A stretch of 64,000 nucleotides of DNA, taken from positions 186,001 to 250,000 of the forward strand of contig WGLS01000001.1 of assembly GCA_016125455.1 (NCBI GenBank). Direction: 5' to 3'. The DNA comes from Alphaproteobacteria bacterium (GTDB taxonomy: Bacteria > Pseudomonadota > Alphaproteobacteria > Caulobacterales > Parvularculaceae). This document shows, piece by piece, positions 35,799 through 44,269 of the stretch. A model generated the notes under the pieces. That model was not told the DNA's origin. It saw nothing but the letters and a program-made list of their open reading frames with translations, and did not search any database. Both the position numbers and the translations under genes were made by a program. Each line of letters begins with the position of its first letter. Position 1 is the stretch's first letter.

Positions 35799-36185
35799 CT
35801 ACCCTCGCTCCGTGCGGAAAGGATTGCGTTCCTTCCAAGACGGACGGTCCTCACTCTCCAAGGCGCAAACGACCTTCGTTGTCGCCGATACGCGCGTTTC
35901 GGCCCAATCCACAGGGTCAGAATCGAAGTCGACACTTTCTATCGATCGATATTCCAGTCTTTGACGCTCGAGCCAGTGAACGGCGTCGACCAAATCTGCA
36001 ATTTTTCGTTCTTGTGCTCTTAGCCGATCGTGCACTTCACCAGCCAGCTGGATATGCGATAGCCGTCGCGCAATAGCGGCCAAAGCTCGCTCAATTCTGG
36101 CCAGACGCCGTCTCACTGAAGCGTCAAGGGGCGCAGCGTCTTTGCCTGGCCTGATAGCCGGGTGAGCCTCGTCATTGACCGACAT
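35799..36185 (-). CDS. Hypothetical coiled-coil protein
   Basis: A 128-residue protein from ATG 36185, with AAGGGAT ahead. The centre (about 22-80) is heptad-like and rich in Arg, Leu, Ala and Glu: VRRRLARIERALAAIARRL and RLRAQERKIADLVDAVHWL. The C-terminus is charged and ends in FRTERG. No family recognised. It is convergent with pckA (30 bases apart) and divergent from trmB. A role in assembling a complex is the most one can infer from the coiled coil. Confidence 0.65.
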   Translation of the reverse strand: MSVNDEAHPAIRPGKDAAPLDASVRRRLARIERALAAIARRLSHIQLAGEVHDRLRAQERKIADLVDAVHWLERQRLEYRSIESVDFDSDPVDWAETRVSATTKVVCALESEDRPSWKERNPFRTERG

Positions 36186-36316
36186 CTTACATCCCTTGGG
36201 TAGCGGGTGCGAATTAATGCCTACCTTAGGTTGCATCTTGTCCTCGAGCAACCGGCCAGCCCAACACTTCCAGGGCTCTATGTGGCGCAAGCTGAAAGGG
36301 CTCGATAAGGAGAGCT

Positions 36317-37051
36317 ATGCCGAGTCAGGAACGATACCTTCAGAAAATCTACGGTCGACGGCAGGCAAAAGGTCTGCGGCCGGAACGATCGCGCCTCTAC
36401 GAAACGCTTTTGCCTGATATTGCCGTTCCGGACAGCGCGAACAGCCCGTTAGACCTGCATGCGCTGTTTCCGCAGGATTCGATTCGGGAAATATGGCTCG
36501 AGATAGGCTTTGGTGGCGGCGAACACTTGGCCTGGCAGGCGGAGAGGCGTCCACAGGTCGGCTTTATTGGAGCCGAGCCCTTTCTTGATGGGGTCGGCAG
36601 ACTGTTGAAGCTGGTCCATGAAACACAGCTGACGAACGTCCGCATTCTGCACGGCGACGCCCGCCCATTGCTCGAGGCCCTCCCAACAGGATCGCTTGGG
36701 CGGATATTTCTGCTCCACCCTGACCCATGGCCAAAAAAGCGACACCACAAACGGCGAATGGCGTCACGCTGGTTCTTTCGCGAAGCTGCCCGGACAATGA
36801 ACCCAGGCGGCGTCTTGAGGATCGCGTCGGACATTCCCGATTATATCAGATGGACCCTCATGAATGCGAGAAGCGCGCTCGAGCTCGAATGGCTTGCTGA
36901 GAGCGCGCTGGATTGGCAACGGCGACCTGACGATTGGCCGCAAACACGCTACGAACGAAAGGCGCTTCTGGAAGGACGGCAGCCAACATACCTGCAGTTC
37001 CGTCGCAGGGGCGAATTGCTTGCCAACGCGACTCCGCAACGTGATTTGTAG
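36317..37051 (+). CDS. trmB: tRNA (guanine-N7-)-methyltransferase TrmB
   Basis: A 244-residue enzyme that methylates G46 of tRNA. The SAM motif is WLEIGFGGGEHLAWQA near residue 60. The catalytic and family motif LHPDPWPKKRHHKRR appears near residue 135, and an EARSALE-type region follows with RYERKALLEGRQ near the C-terminus. The N-terminal QAKGLRPERSRLYETLLP is typical of alphaproteobacterial TrmB. Next gene, a CE15 esterase, starts 64 bases later on the same strand. Cytoplasmic. Confidence 0.97.
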   Translation: MPSQERYLQKIYGRRQAKGLRPERSRLYETLLPDIAVPDSANSPLDLHALFPQDSIREIWLEIGFGGGEHLAWQAERRPQVGFIGAEPFLDGVGRLLKLVHETQLTNVRILHGDARPLLEALPTGSLGRIFLLHPDPWPKKRHHKRRMASRWFFREAARTMNPGGVLRIASDIPDYIRWTLMNARSALELEWLAESALDWQRRPDDWPQTRYERKALLEGRQPTYLQFRRRGELLANATPQRDL

Positions 37052-37115
37052 GCAGTCCAGGACCCCGCCATCCTGGGTCCGTGGAATTCCGGGACTAACC
37101 AGAGGTGTCATCGGC

Positions 37116-38453
37116 ATGACCAGATCGCAAGCGCGCTCTCAATTTGTCGCCATTGAACGGAGCGCCAAGCTTCTGGCGCCGCTCGCCATGGTCATTCTTG
37201 CGACAGCCTGCGCTGAAATCACCATGGCTTGGGCCCCAATGAAGCCGGGGAACGAGCCTGCGTTGCCGCAGATCGCCGCGCCGGCCTCAATCTTATCCTG
37301 GCAAGAGGAAACAGCACCTTTGTACAAGCGGCTGTTGGAGGAAAACGTCTACGGTCGAATGCCGGATGCTTCACGGATCGAAATCATTGATCGGCGCGTA
37401 GTAGCGAGCGACGCTTTTGAGGGTCTTGGCACATACGAAGAAATCCGCATACGGCCCTATGCCGCCTTCAACGGCATCGAAGCAACGGCGCCGGATGGCG
37501 AGTTTATTGTTGCGCTCGTAACGCCGAACGGCGCTTCCGGACCTTCGCCTGTCATCATGATGGAAACCTTCTGCGACCGTTGGAGCGCGGCGCCAAACGC
37601 GAAAGCGTCTCGGCCAGGGGACGCGCAAAGTATGGGCGGATTCGTTGGAGCGCTCGCGACTTATGTCTTCGGCAGGTACATCTGCACGCCGCCGTTCGAA
37701 AGTATTCTCGCGGAAGGATACGCCGTGGCAGTGATCCATCCCGGCGAACTAGTTCCGGATGTCGCACAGCCAGGCCGCACGGCGCTACAATCGCTTGCAG
37801 AGGGCATTGGAGATGATCGACATCGGTGGGGCGCGATTGCGGCCTGGGGCTGGATGTTCTCGCGCGTCGTCGACGTTCTGGAGGCGGACGTCCGCCTGGA
37901 CCAGAACGGCTTTATTGCTTGGGGACACTCTCGATACGGTAAGGCGGCGCTCGTCGCGGCAGCCTATGACGAGCGTATCGACGCCGTCATTTCGCACCAG
38001 TCCGGCACGGGCGGCGCATCGCTGAACTGGAACAAGCGTGGCGAAAGCATTGGTTCGATCGTTGACAACTACCCGCATTGGTTCAGCGCAACCTATGGCG
38101 GGCTTGACGCGGCCTCTGAGGGCGAAGGCGAGCGCCCGCCATTCGACCAGCACATGCTGTTGGCGCTGATCGCGCCGCGCCCAATACTCTTGGGCAACGC
38201 GCGACGTGACGTCTGGTCCGATCCCGAAGGGGCCTTCCGCGCCGCTCGCGGTGCCACGCCGGCGTACGCTGCGTTGGGGAGCGCCGGGATGCGCCAGACC
38301 CGTCTCGACGCTTTTGATCCCGCCGCCGACATCGCATTCTGGATGCGGCCCGGCACTCATGGCGTCGTCGAGGAAGACTGGCCGGCGTTCATGGAATTTC
38401 TGAATGCGCACTTTAAGACTTCGGCGAAACCGTCAATGCCGAAAGGCCGATGA
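37116..38453 (+). CDS. CE15 family glucuronyl esterase-like secreted hydrolase
   Basis: A 445-residue alpha/beta hydrolase. The nucleophile motif GHSRYGK (S272) matches the CE15 signature G-C/H-S-R-x-G-K, and HQSGTGGASL and H415 in GTHG complete the expected catalytic region. CE15 enzymes cleave ester links between glucuronic acid and lignin or related alcohols; bacterial members may act on other uronate esters. ATG 37116 has AGAGGTG eight bases upstream. The N-terminus has a hydrophobic helix then an Ala/Cys site (LATACAE) that may be a weak lipobox. It precedes a glycosyltransferase-like gene. Confidence 0.85.
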   Translation: MTRSQARSQFVAIERSAKLLAPLAMVILATACAEITMAWAPMKPGNEPALPQIAAPASILSWQEETAPLYKRLLEENVYGRMPDASRIEIIDRRVVASDAFEGLGTYEEIRIRPYAAFNGIEATAPDGEFIVALVTPNGASGPSPVIMMETFCDRWSAAPNAKASRPGDAQSMGGFVGALATYVFGRYICTPPFESILAEGYAVAVIHPGELVPDVAQPGRTALQSLAEGIGDDRHRWGAIAAWGWMFSRVVDVLEADVRLDQNGFIAWGHSRYGKAALVAAAYDERIDAVISHQSGTGGASLNWNKRGESIGSIVDNYPHWFSATYGGLDAASEGEGERPPFDQHMLLALIAPRPILLGNARRDVWSDPEGAFRAARGATPAYAALGSAGMRQTRLDAFDPAADIAFWMRPGTHGVVEEDWPAFMEFLNAHFKTSAKPSMPKGR

Positions 38454-38468
38454 CGATGGGCGAAGAAA

Positions 38469-39491
38469 ATGGCCAGTTTTGAAAGACGCAGCCGTCCGAC
38501 TGCGAACCAAGCGCCTGCTGAACCAGACGATTACGACCTGGATTTCCGCCCCCAGGTCGCCGCAAAGCTTGGGATCGTCGTCGTCAATCGAGACGAATTC
38601 GAAGAAGTGGAGGCCTGTCTCGCCTGCCTCGCGCCGCAGCTTGAGCTCAATGATGCGCGGGTTGTCGTGGTGGACGTTTCAGCTGAACCGACATCGGCAG
38701 ATCGGGTGGCGGCTCTCCTGGAAATGGATGCAAGCCGCGATGCTCCGCCAACAGACGCATGGAAGTCGCGCGCATCGTTGATCCGTGCCCGACCCTGCCG
38801 CAACAACTCGGCGGGCCTTGCGGTTGCTCTCGAATTCCTCCGCGCCGAAAACTACCTATTCTTGCACGCGTCGGCACGCCTACGTGCTGGCGCTGTGTCC
38901 GCTCTACTCGATGCGGCGAATGAAGTCGGCGTCGCCGCGGCTGCGCCACTTATCGCCGGCGGCCCCGACGCCGGCCTCGCCGTCGCTCGCTTTGGCGACT
39001 GGCCACTCGATTTTTGGACGGAATTTCAGGCTGCGGTGGGACGCCCTTTTCCAATGACCCCGCCAGACGCGGACTTCGCACGGCGCGCTACCCTCGATTG
39101 CCTTGTCGTAAGGGGCGATGCGCTTGAAGCAATTGGCGGTTTCGATTCAATGCTTGGCGAACCGTTCGCCGGGGCGGACCTTGTTCGGCGATTGCGCCGC
39201 AGCGGGAAAAGGGTCGCCTACGCCCCAACAGCGCATGTCGAATTCGCCGATGACATCGCCGCAATGGCCTCGCCTAGAGACGCCAAGGAAGCGCCGGCGT
39301 TTTTTGCAGACAGGGCGCGGTTCTATCGCAAGAGCGGGCCTCGCGCTCTCGCTATCGCGAATCTGGCCTGGCGCCTTGGCCGCGCGATCGCGCGGGTGAA
39401 GAATATGGCAGGGTTAAACGATAGGCACACGCACCATAAAGCCATGGATCGGGCGCGTGGCGGCGCCCTGCGCGGCCGTCGCAAGCGTTAG
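38469..39491 (+). CDS. Family 2 glycosyltransferase-like protein, degenerate
   Basis: A 340-residue protein with a GT2-like N-terminal strand (LGIVVVNRDEFEEVEACLACL) and an acceptor-side region GGFDSMLGEPFAGADLVRRLRRSG, the common GT2 signature. In place of the usual DXD, the matching segment reads YLFLHASARL, with no acidic residue. A 35-residue disordered N-terminus and a basic C-terminal tail with several Arg (GRRKR) flank the domain. It may be an inactive or unusually metal-independent transferase. It starts 16 bases after the CE15 gene and overlaps the convergent acetyltransferase by four bases. Confidence 0.75.
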   Translation: MASFERRSRPTANQAPAEPDDYDLDFRPQVAAKLGIVVVNRDEFEEVEACLACLAPQLELNDARVVVVDVSAEPTSADRVAALLEMDASRDAPPTDAWKSRASLIRARPCRNNSAGLAVALEFLRAENYLFLHASARLRAGAVSALLDAANEVGVAAAAPLIAGGPDAGLAVARFGDWPLDFWTEFQAAVGRPFPMTPPDADFARRATLDCLVVRGDALEAIGGFDSMLGEPFAGADLVRRLRRSGKRVAYAPTAHVEFADDIAAMASPRDAKEAPAFFADRARFYRKSGPRALAIANLAWRLGRAIARVKNMAGLNDRHTHHKAMDRARGGALRGRRKR

Positions 39492-40090
39492 GGAACGTCT
39501 GCGGTTACGCCATCGACAATGACTCGAGCCGGAACGCCGACGGCAAGGGCGCCGGCGGGCACATCGTTGATGACAACCGCATTCGCGCCAATTCTCGCCC
39601 CGTCCCCGATCGATACGCCGCCGATGATTACGGCGCCTGCGCCAACGTCGACGCGATTTCCGATGATCGGCCTACCTTTCAGATCATTTACGTCACGAAC
39701 GCCGAACGTGGTGTTTTGGCGAATTATGACGTCATCGCCAATTTCCCTCGCGACAAGGATCATGCCGCCGAAGTGCTCGAATTTTACGCGGCGGCCCAGC
39801 TTAGTCGTGTAAGGAACATCGATGCCCGCCAATATCTGGACAAGCTTCCTCCAGAAGAGATATACGAATGTCATCGGTGCACGAATGAGTTTCGACCGCA
39901 AGCCCATTCGCCAATTGCCAAACCTATGGTTGAAGATTGCCCAGAAACCCTGGGCGAAGAGGTTGCCCTCATGGGTGCGCAAATCTTCGCCAACCAGCGC
40001 CCAATAGCGAAGACCCACGGGATTCTGGTTCGTATCTCCCCGAAAGTAGTCGGTGTTGTCTTGTGTCGAGGTCACGGTCAGGTTGCTCAT
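39488..40090 (-). CDS. Hexapeptide-repeat acetyltransferase (serine/colanic acid type)
   Basis: A 200-residue left-handed beta-helix acyltransferase. Several hexapeptide turns are visible (IGNRVDVGAGAVIIGGVSIGDGARIGANAVV), ending with VPAGALAVGVPARVI. A helical N-terminal part of about 95 residues precedes them, as in serine acetyltransferase-like enzymes found in polysaccharide clusters. It transfers an acetyl group from acetyl-CoA to a hydroxyl or amino group of a sugar. Its start overlaps the end of the glycosyltransferase by four bases, so the two likely modify one glycan. Confidence 0.88.
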   Translation of the reverse strand: MSNLTVTSTQDNTDYFRGDTNQNPVGLRYWALVGEDLRTHEGNLFAQGFWAIFNHRFGNWRMGLRSKLIRAPMTFVYLFWRKLVQILAGIDVPYTTKLGRRVKFEHFGGMILVAREIGDDVIIRQNTTFGVRDVNDLKGRPIIGNRVDVGAGAVIIGGVSIGDGARIGANAVVINDVPAGALAVGVPARVIVDGVTADVP

Positions 40091-41145
40091 CGATTGTTGT
40101 CGCCTGTCCGCTTCATGTGTGCAAGGAAGCTTCTAACGTCTGCGCGCAGAGCGTTTGTCGGCTTGCCTGAAATTGCTTGCCGCGCAATGTGAAGACTTGC
40201 GCCCGCCAGCCAGCAAATGTCAGCAAGAAATGCTGTTGCAGGGCCATGGTTTCTGGAAAAGTATCTGCGCCGTGATGCAAACACATAGTCGGGCGTGAGC
40301 TGATCTTTTCCGCAGCGACCGCCGACGACCCCGGAAGATCTCCCCACCAGATGGACGAAGCGCGACTGGCCGACATAGTCGACGAACCAACCTGCCCGCT
40401 TCGCGCGCAACATGAGGTCCGTCTCCTCATAGTACATGAAGTAGCCGTCATCGAGGAGGCCGACGCCTTCAAAGACCTCACGCCGGATGAGCGCAGCAGC
40501 ACCGCACACCCAGTCCGCTGCGACAACGCCATCCGTTGGGGGAATGCTGGTCCGCCACTTCGAGAGAAGCCTCGAAAGCGGACCGAGGCGTGCCGCGCCA
40601 TCGAGCTCGCTCGCCGGCGTAAAGAACCTGAAAGCGGATACCTGCGCAACGCCATCCTCGCCCTCCAGACGCGCGCCCGCAACGCCAACGCCCGGACGAT
40701 CAATCATGTGATCAACCAGCTCGCGAAGCGCGCCTGGGCGCGGAAAAGCGTCGGGGTTCATTAGAAGAACAAAGTCCGGGCGATTGCCGGACGGCCCATT
40801 GAAGATCGGGCGAAGGGCAACATTATTGCCGGCAGCGAAGCCGCCATTGACCGGAGAGCAGTGCATTTGGACCTGGGTGACGAAGCCGGAAAAGTCCGCT
40901 AGCGCCTTATCAAGGACGCCGGCGTCCCCATTCGGCGAGGCATTGTCGACAACGTGAATGATAGAACCCGGATAGTTATCGGCTTCGGCGGCGATTAATG
41001 GCAGGTGCTTCAAGACCAAAGGCGCGGTGTTGTAATTGACGATGACGATATGAATTACAGGCAGCTCGGCGGCGGCCCGCGACTTCGCGACCGCCTCACG
41101 GCCGCTCTCCCGAAACATTGATGCAGGTTGCTTCGCGCCATCCAT
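40087..41145 (-). CDS. Family 2 glycosyltransferase (rhamnosyltransferase-like)
   Basis: A 352-residue GT2 from ATG 41145. Motifs are HIVIVNYNTAPLVLKHL, VVDNASPNGDAG and LLMNPDAFPRPGAL (the MNPD acidic motif), then GAAALIRREVFEGVGLLDD and YYEETDLMLRAKRAGW. That pattern is the one of rhamnosyl- and related transferases that add sugars to O-antigen or exopolysaccharide. A TTG at 41163 would add six residues. The ATGA-type overlap links it with the acetyltransferase gene downstream. Confidence 0.9.
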   Translation of the reverse strand: MDGAKQPASMFRESGREAVAKSRAAAELPVIHIVIVNYNTAPLVLKHLPLIAAEADNYPGSIIHVVDNASPNGDAGVLDKALADFSGFVTQVQMHCSPVNGGFAAGNNVALRPIFNGPSGNRPDFVLLMNPDAFPRPGALRELVDHMIDRPGVGVAGARLEGEDGVAQVSAFRFFTPASELDGAARLGPLSRLLSKWRTSIPPTDGVVAADWVCGAAALIRREVFEGVGLLDDGYFMYYEETDLMLRAKRAGWFVDYVGQSRFVHLVGRSSGVVGGRCGKDQLTPDYVFASRRRYFSRNHGPATAFLADICWLAGASLHIARQAISGKPTNALRADVRSFLAHMKRTGDNNR

Positions 41146-41221
41146 AGTGCGGCAGTCTCGCAAGGTTGGACTGACGCTGCGTTAACCCGGGACGGGGCGC
41201 CGGTCGAGCGCTCGCTGCGCC

Positions 41222-41725
41222 TCAAGCGTAGCGCGTACGCGACCCGAACATGCCCCCAAGCAGCGAAAAAAGTGCCGCAGGACCGCCCCACAAGGCCGCC
41301 CCGCCGCCAAGCGCATAAGCCGCGCCCTCAGGCGACAGGGGCAGAGTCAGGCTAAATTGCTCGAAGGTCGATTCAGCAATGCTGCGATCGACGGTCCGCG
41401 CGAGGACAATCGGGCGCATAAGTGGATCGGCATCCTGTAGCGCAATCAGATGGGCGGACAACCGCTCGTAACGGGCGAAAGAATCCGCAATGACGTCCGC
41501 TGTTTTGCTGGCGCTTTCACGACCGCTTTGCCTCAAGTCCTCTATATACTCGCCTCGGGAAAGGCCAAGGCTGTCGACGATGCCGTCGTACTGGGCGACG
41601 ATCATCCGCAATTCATCCACCCGCCCATTCAGGTTCTGGAGGTACTGAAGGGCGTACCCAGGTCCCTGGGAGCCTGCGAAAATGCCGACAAGGCCGAGAA
41701 TGCGCGCGAAAAACTGTCCGATCAT
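41222..41725 (-). CDS. DUF2937 family membrane protein
   Basis: A 167-residue protein from ATG 41725. One N-terminal hydrophobic segment (FFARILGLVGIFAG), a long central helical region (LQYLQNLNGRVDELRMIV, GREYIEDLRQS-like) and a C-terminal Gly/Ala/Leu hydrophobic segment (AALWGGPAALFSLLGGMF) match the DUF2937 layout. No motif suggests an activity. It lies next to the glycosyltransferase on the same strand, 77 bases apart, and is divergent from rimP. Confidence 0.8.
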   Translation of the reverse strand: MIGQFFARILGLVGIFAGSQGPGYALQYLQNLNGRVDELRMIVAQYDGIVDSLGLSRGEYIEDLRQSGRESASKTADVIADSFARYERLSAHLIALQDADPLMRPIVLARTVDRSIAESTFEQFSLTLPLSPEGAAYALGGGAALWGGPAALFSLLGGMFGSRTRYA

Positions 41726-41844
41726 GTCGTTTTTTCCCCAATCCCCCGCCTTCGCCGAAGGCCGAGAGCGGCACAATTAGTAGCCGCCGAAGGAACCATG
41801 CGCCAGAATTCCGCGCCAAAAAACACCGCAAGGCGTGGAAAAGG

Positions 41845-41873
41845 GTGACACGGGTGGAATAATCGCCTATCTA
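41845..41873 (+). promoter_or_regulatory. Candidate sigma-70 promoter of the rimP-nusA operon
   Basis: GTGACA (41845-41850), a 17-base spacer and TATCTA (41868-41873). Transcription would begin near 41880, 15-20 bases before the leader hairpin. Confidence 0.5.
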
Positions 41874-41895
41874 AACGTTGTTGGATGCGACGAAG

Positions 41896-41920
41896 GCGGG
41901 CCCGAGAGGCCCGCTTTTTT
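41896..41920 (+). terminator. Leader terminator upstream of rimP
   Basis: GCGGGCC-CGAGA-GGCCCGC then TTTTTT: a perfect seven-base stem, five-base loop and clear U-tract. No plus-strand gene ends here. It sits between the candidate promoter and the rimP start at 41993, so it could be an attenuator of the rimP-nusA operon or the end of a short leader RNA. Confidence 0.85.
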
Positions 41921-41992
41921 GTTCAGGCACCCCGACCGTCCGGCGATTTCGTAGCGCTTTTCGCCGGCGATTGCGGCGCCGAAGGGACAAAT

Positions 41993-42544
41993 TTGACCGG
42001 GCTAAATGAACGCTTGTGGGAGTTGATCGAGCCGACGGCTGGCGCCGAAGGCTTCGATCTTGTTCGCGTGCGCTTGAGCGGCGCCAAAGCAAAGGCCAAA
42101 ACACTCCAAATCATGGCCGAAAGGCCGGACAAGACAATGACGGCCGAAGACTGCGCCAGACTATCGAGAGCGGTGTCAGCCGTGCTGGACGAGAATGACC
42201 CGATCGAAGGGCAATATGTCCTTGAGGTTTCGTCGCCCGGTATAGATCGCCCCCTGACGCGGCTGAAGGATTTCGAGGATTGGCAAGGTTATCGCGCCAA
42301 AATTGAACTTGATCGCCTAGTGGAGGGACGCAAGCGCTTCTCCGGCGTGCTGGGCGGCCTCGACGGCGACGCCGTTGTGCTCGATATGGATGGCGAAGAA
42401 AGCGCTGTGCTCATCCCTTGTGAATGGATCTCGGACGCAAAGCTTGTCCTGACCGACGAGCTGATCGCGGAGAGCTTCAAGGCGGCGAAGGCCGCGCTCA
42501 AATCGTTAGATCTCGCCGACGCTGAAGCGTCGAGCGGCCAATAA
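41993..42544 (+). CDS. rimP: Ribosome maturation factor RimP
   Basis: A 183-residue protein for 30S assembly. The start is TTG 41993 with GAAGGGA five bases upstream; the family start region (LNERLWELIEPTAGAEGFDLVRVRLSG) follows at once. The core SPGIDRPLTRLKDFEDW and the C-terminal Sm-like barrel (VVLDMDGEESAVLIPCEWI) are clear. First gene of the rimP-nusA-ylxR-infB operon, 33 bases before nusA. A terminator-like hairpin lies in its leader. Confidence 0.95.
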   Translation: MTGLNERLWELIEPTAGAEGFDLVRVRLSGAKAKAKTLQIMAERPDKTMTAEDCARLSRAVSAVLDENDPIEGQYVLEVSSPGIDRPLTRLKDFEDWQGYRAKIELDRLVEGRKRFSGVLGGLDGDAVVLDMDGEESAVLIPCEWISDAKLVLTDELIAESFKAAKAALKSLDLADAEASSGQ

Positions 42545-42577
42545 CATCAGACCTGAAATGAAAGGCTCGAAACGCTC

Positions 42578-44239
42578 ATGAACGCCGTCAGCGCCAACCG
42601 GCAGGAACTCTTGCAGATCGCAGATGCGGTCGCCCGCGAGAAGTCGATTGAAAAAGCTGTCGTGATCGAAGCGATGGAAGACGCGCTCGCGCGCGCCGCC
42701 CGCTCCCGCTACGGCGCGGAAACGCTCGTCAAGGCTGAAATCAATCCAACGACCGGCGAGCCTCGCTTGTGGCGCCTCCTCGAGGTGGTCGAACTTGTCG
42801 AGAACGACGCTACCGAAGTGGCGCTTGTCGAAGCAAGACAGAAAAATCCGGCCGCGAATGTTGGGGACTTCATTTCGGAGCCGCTGCCGCCGATCGAATT
42901 CGGGCGCTCGTCAGCAATGGCTGCAAAACAAGTGATTACTCAAAAGGTTCGCGACGCAGAACGCGAACGTCAGCATGATGACTTCAAGGATCGCGTCGGC
43001 GAGATCATCAATGGTATAATCAAGCGAGTCGAGTACGGCCACGTGATCGTCGATCTTGGCAAGGCCGAGGCCGTCGTGCGGCGCGACCAGCAATTGCCGC
43101 GAGAGAACTACCGCACTGGCGACAGGATCCGGGCGTTGATCATGGATGTCCGCCGGGAACCGCGCGGGCCGCAGATCTTCCTGTCACGGGCGCATCCGCA
43201 GTTCATGGCCAAGCTTTTCGAACAGGAAGTGCCTGAAGTTTATGATGGCGTGATCGAAATCAAGGCGGTTGCGCGCGATCCAGGCAGTCGCGCCAAGATT
43301 GGCGTTTATTCAAATGACTCGTCAATCGACCCGGTCGGTGCATGCGTCGGCATGCGCGGCAGCAGGGTCCAGGCGGTCGTTAATGAACTTGGCGGCGAGA
43401 AGATCGATATCGTTCCCTGGGCGGAGGACGATGCGACATTCGTGGTCAATGCGCTTGCCCCGGCCGAGGTTACCAAGGTCGTATTGGACGAAGATCTAAA
43501 GCGTATCGAGGTTGTCGTGCCTGACGAGCAGCTCTCGCTGGCGATAGGACGTCGCGGGCAGAACGTCCGACTTGCTTCTCAGCTTTCCGGCTACGAAATC
43601 GATATCATGACCGAGGAGGAAGAATCCAAGAAACGTCAGGAAGAATTCCGTCAACGATCGGAGCTCTTCATGGCGGCGCTCGATGTCGATGACATTATGG
43701 CGGGTCTTCTTGTTTCCGAAGGCTTCGCCAAGATTGAGGAACTCGCCTATGTCGAGCTTGACGAGTTGATGGATATCGAAGGCATCGACGAGGAAACCGC
43801 GGAAGAACTTCAGGCCCGGGCCAACGAATGGCTCGACGAACAGGCGAAAATTCTTGATGCGCGACGATTGGAACTGGGCGTCGCTGACGATCTGGTCGCC
43901 CATAGCGGCCTTGATCTGAAGATGGTCGTCAAACTAGGCGAGAACGACGTAAAATCGGTTGAGGACCTGGCAGGATGCGCGACCGACGACCTAACCGGCT
44001 GGACCGAGCGGGTCGACGGCGAAAAAAAGCACTACGCTGGCTTCCTCGAAGAGTTCAATCTTGCGCCGGAAGAGGCGGAAGACCTTATCATGCGTGCGCG
44101 GCTTGCGGCCGGCTGGATTACCGAGGAGGACCTCGCGGCCATGAAAGCCGAAGCGACACCTGAAACAGAACCCTCGGCGGAAGCCGCGCCTGCGATGTCG
44201 CTAGCTGAACAGGCGGCTCGCGCTCAGTTCGCAGACTGA
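42578..44239 (+). CDS. nusA: Transcription termination/antitermination factor NusA
   Basis: A 553-residue NusA. Layout: N-terminal RNA polymerase binding domain (1-125), S1 domain (about 137-200, GEIINGIIKRVEYGHVIVDLG), KH1 (RDPGSRAKIGVYS), KH2 (AIGRRGQNVRLASQL) and two C-terminal acidic helix-hairpin-helix repeats (around 365-500, FAKIEELAYV and LKMVVKLGENDV). A 35-residue Ala/Glu/Thr tail ends the protein. NusA binds RNA polymerase and can favour or oppose termination. Overlap with a NusA-sensitive leader terminator would allow self-control. Confidence 0.98.
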   Translation: MNAVSANRQELLQIADAVAREKSIEKAVVIEAMEDALARAARSRYGAETLVKAEINPTTGEPRLWRLLEVVELVENDATEVALVEARQKNPAANVGDFISEPLPPIEFGRSSAMAAKQVITQKVRDAERERQHDDFKDRVGEIINGIIKRVEYGHVIVDLGKAEAVVRRDQQLPRENYRTGDRIRALIMDVRREPRGPQIFLSRAHPQFMAKLFEQEVPEVYDGVIEIKAVARDPGSRAKIGVYSNDSSIDPVGACVGMRGSRVQAVVNELGGEKIDIVPWAEDDATFVVNALAPAEVTKVVLDEDLKRIEVVVPDEQLSLAIGRRGQNVRLASQLSGYEIDIMTEEEESKKRQEEFRQRSELFMAALDVDDIMAGLLVSEGFAKIEELAYVELDELMDIEGIDEETAEELQARANEWLDEQAKILDARRLELGVADDLVAHSGLDLKMVVKLGENDVKSVEDLAGCATDDLTGWTERVDGEKKHYAGFLEEFNLAPEEAEDLIMRARLAAGWITEEDLAAMKAEATPETEPSAEAAPAMSLAEQAARAQFAD

Positions 44240-44269
44240 CGGTGACGACGCGAGGAGGAAGCACAAGTC

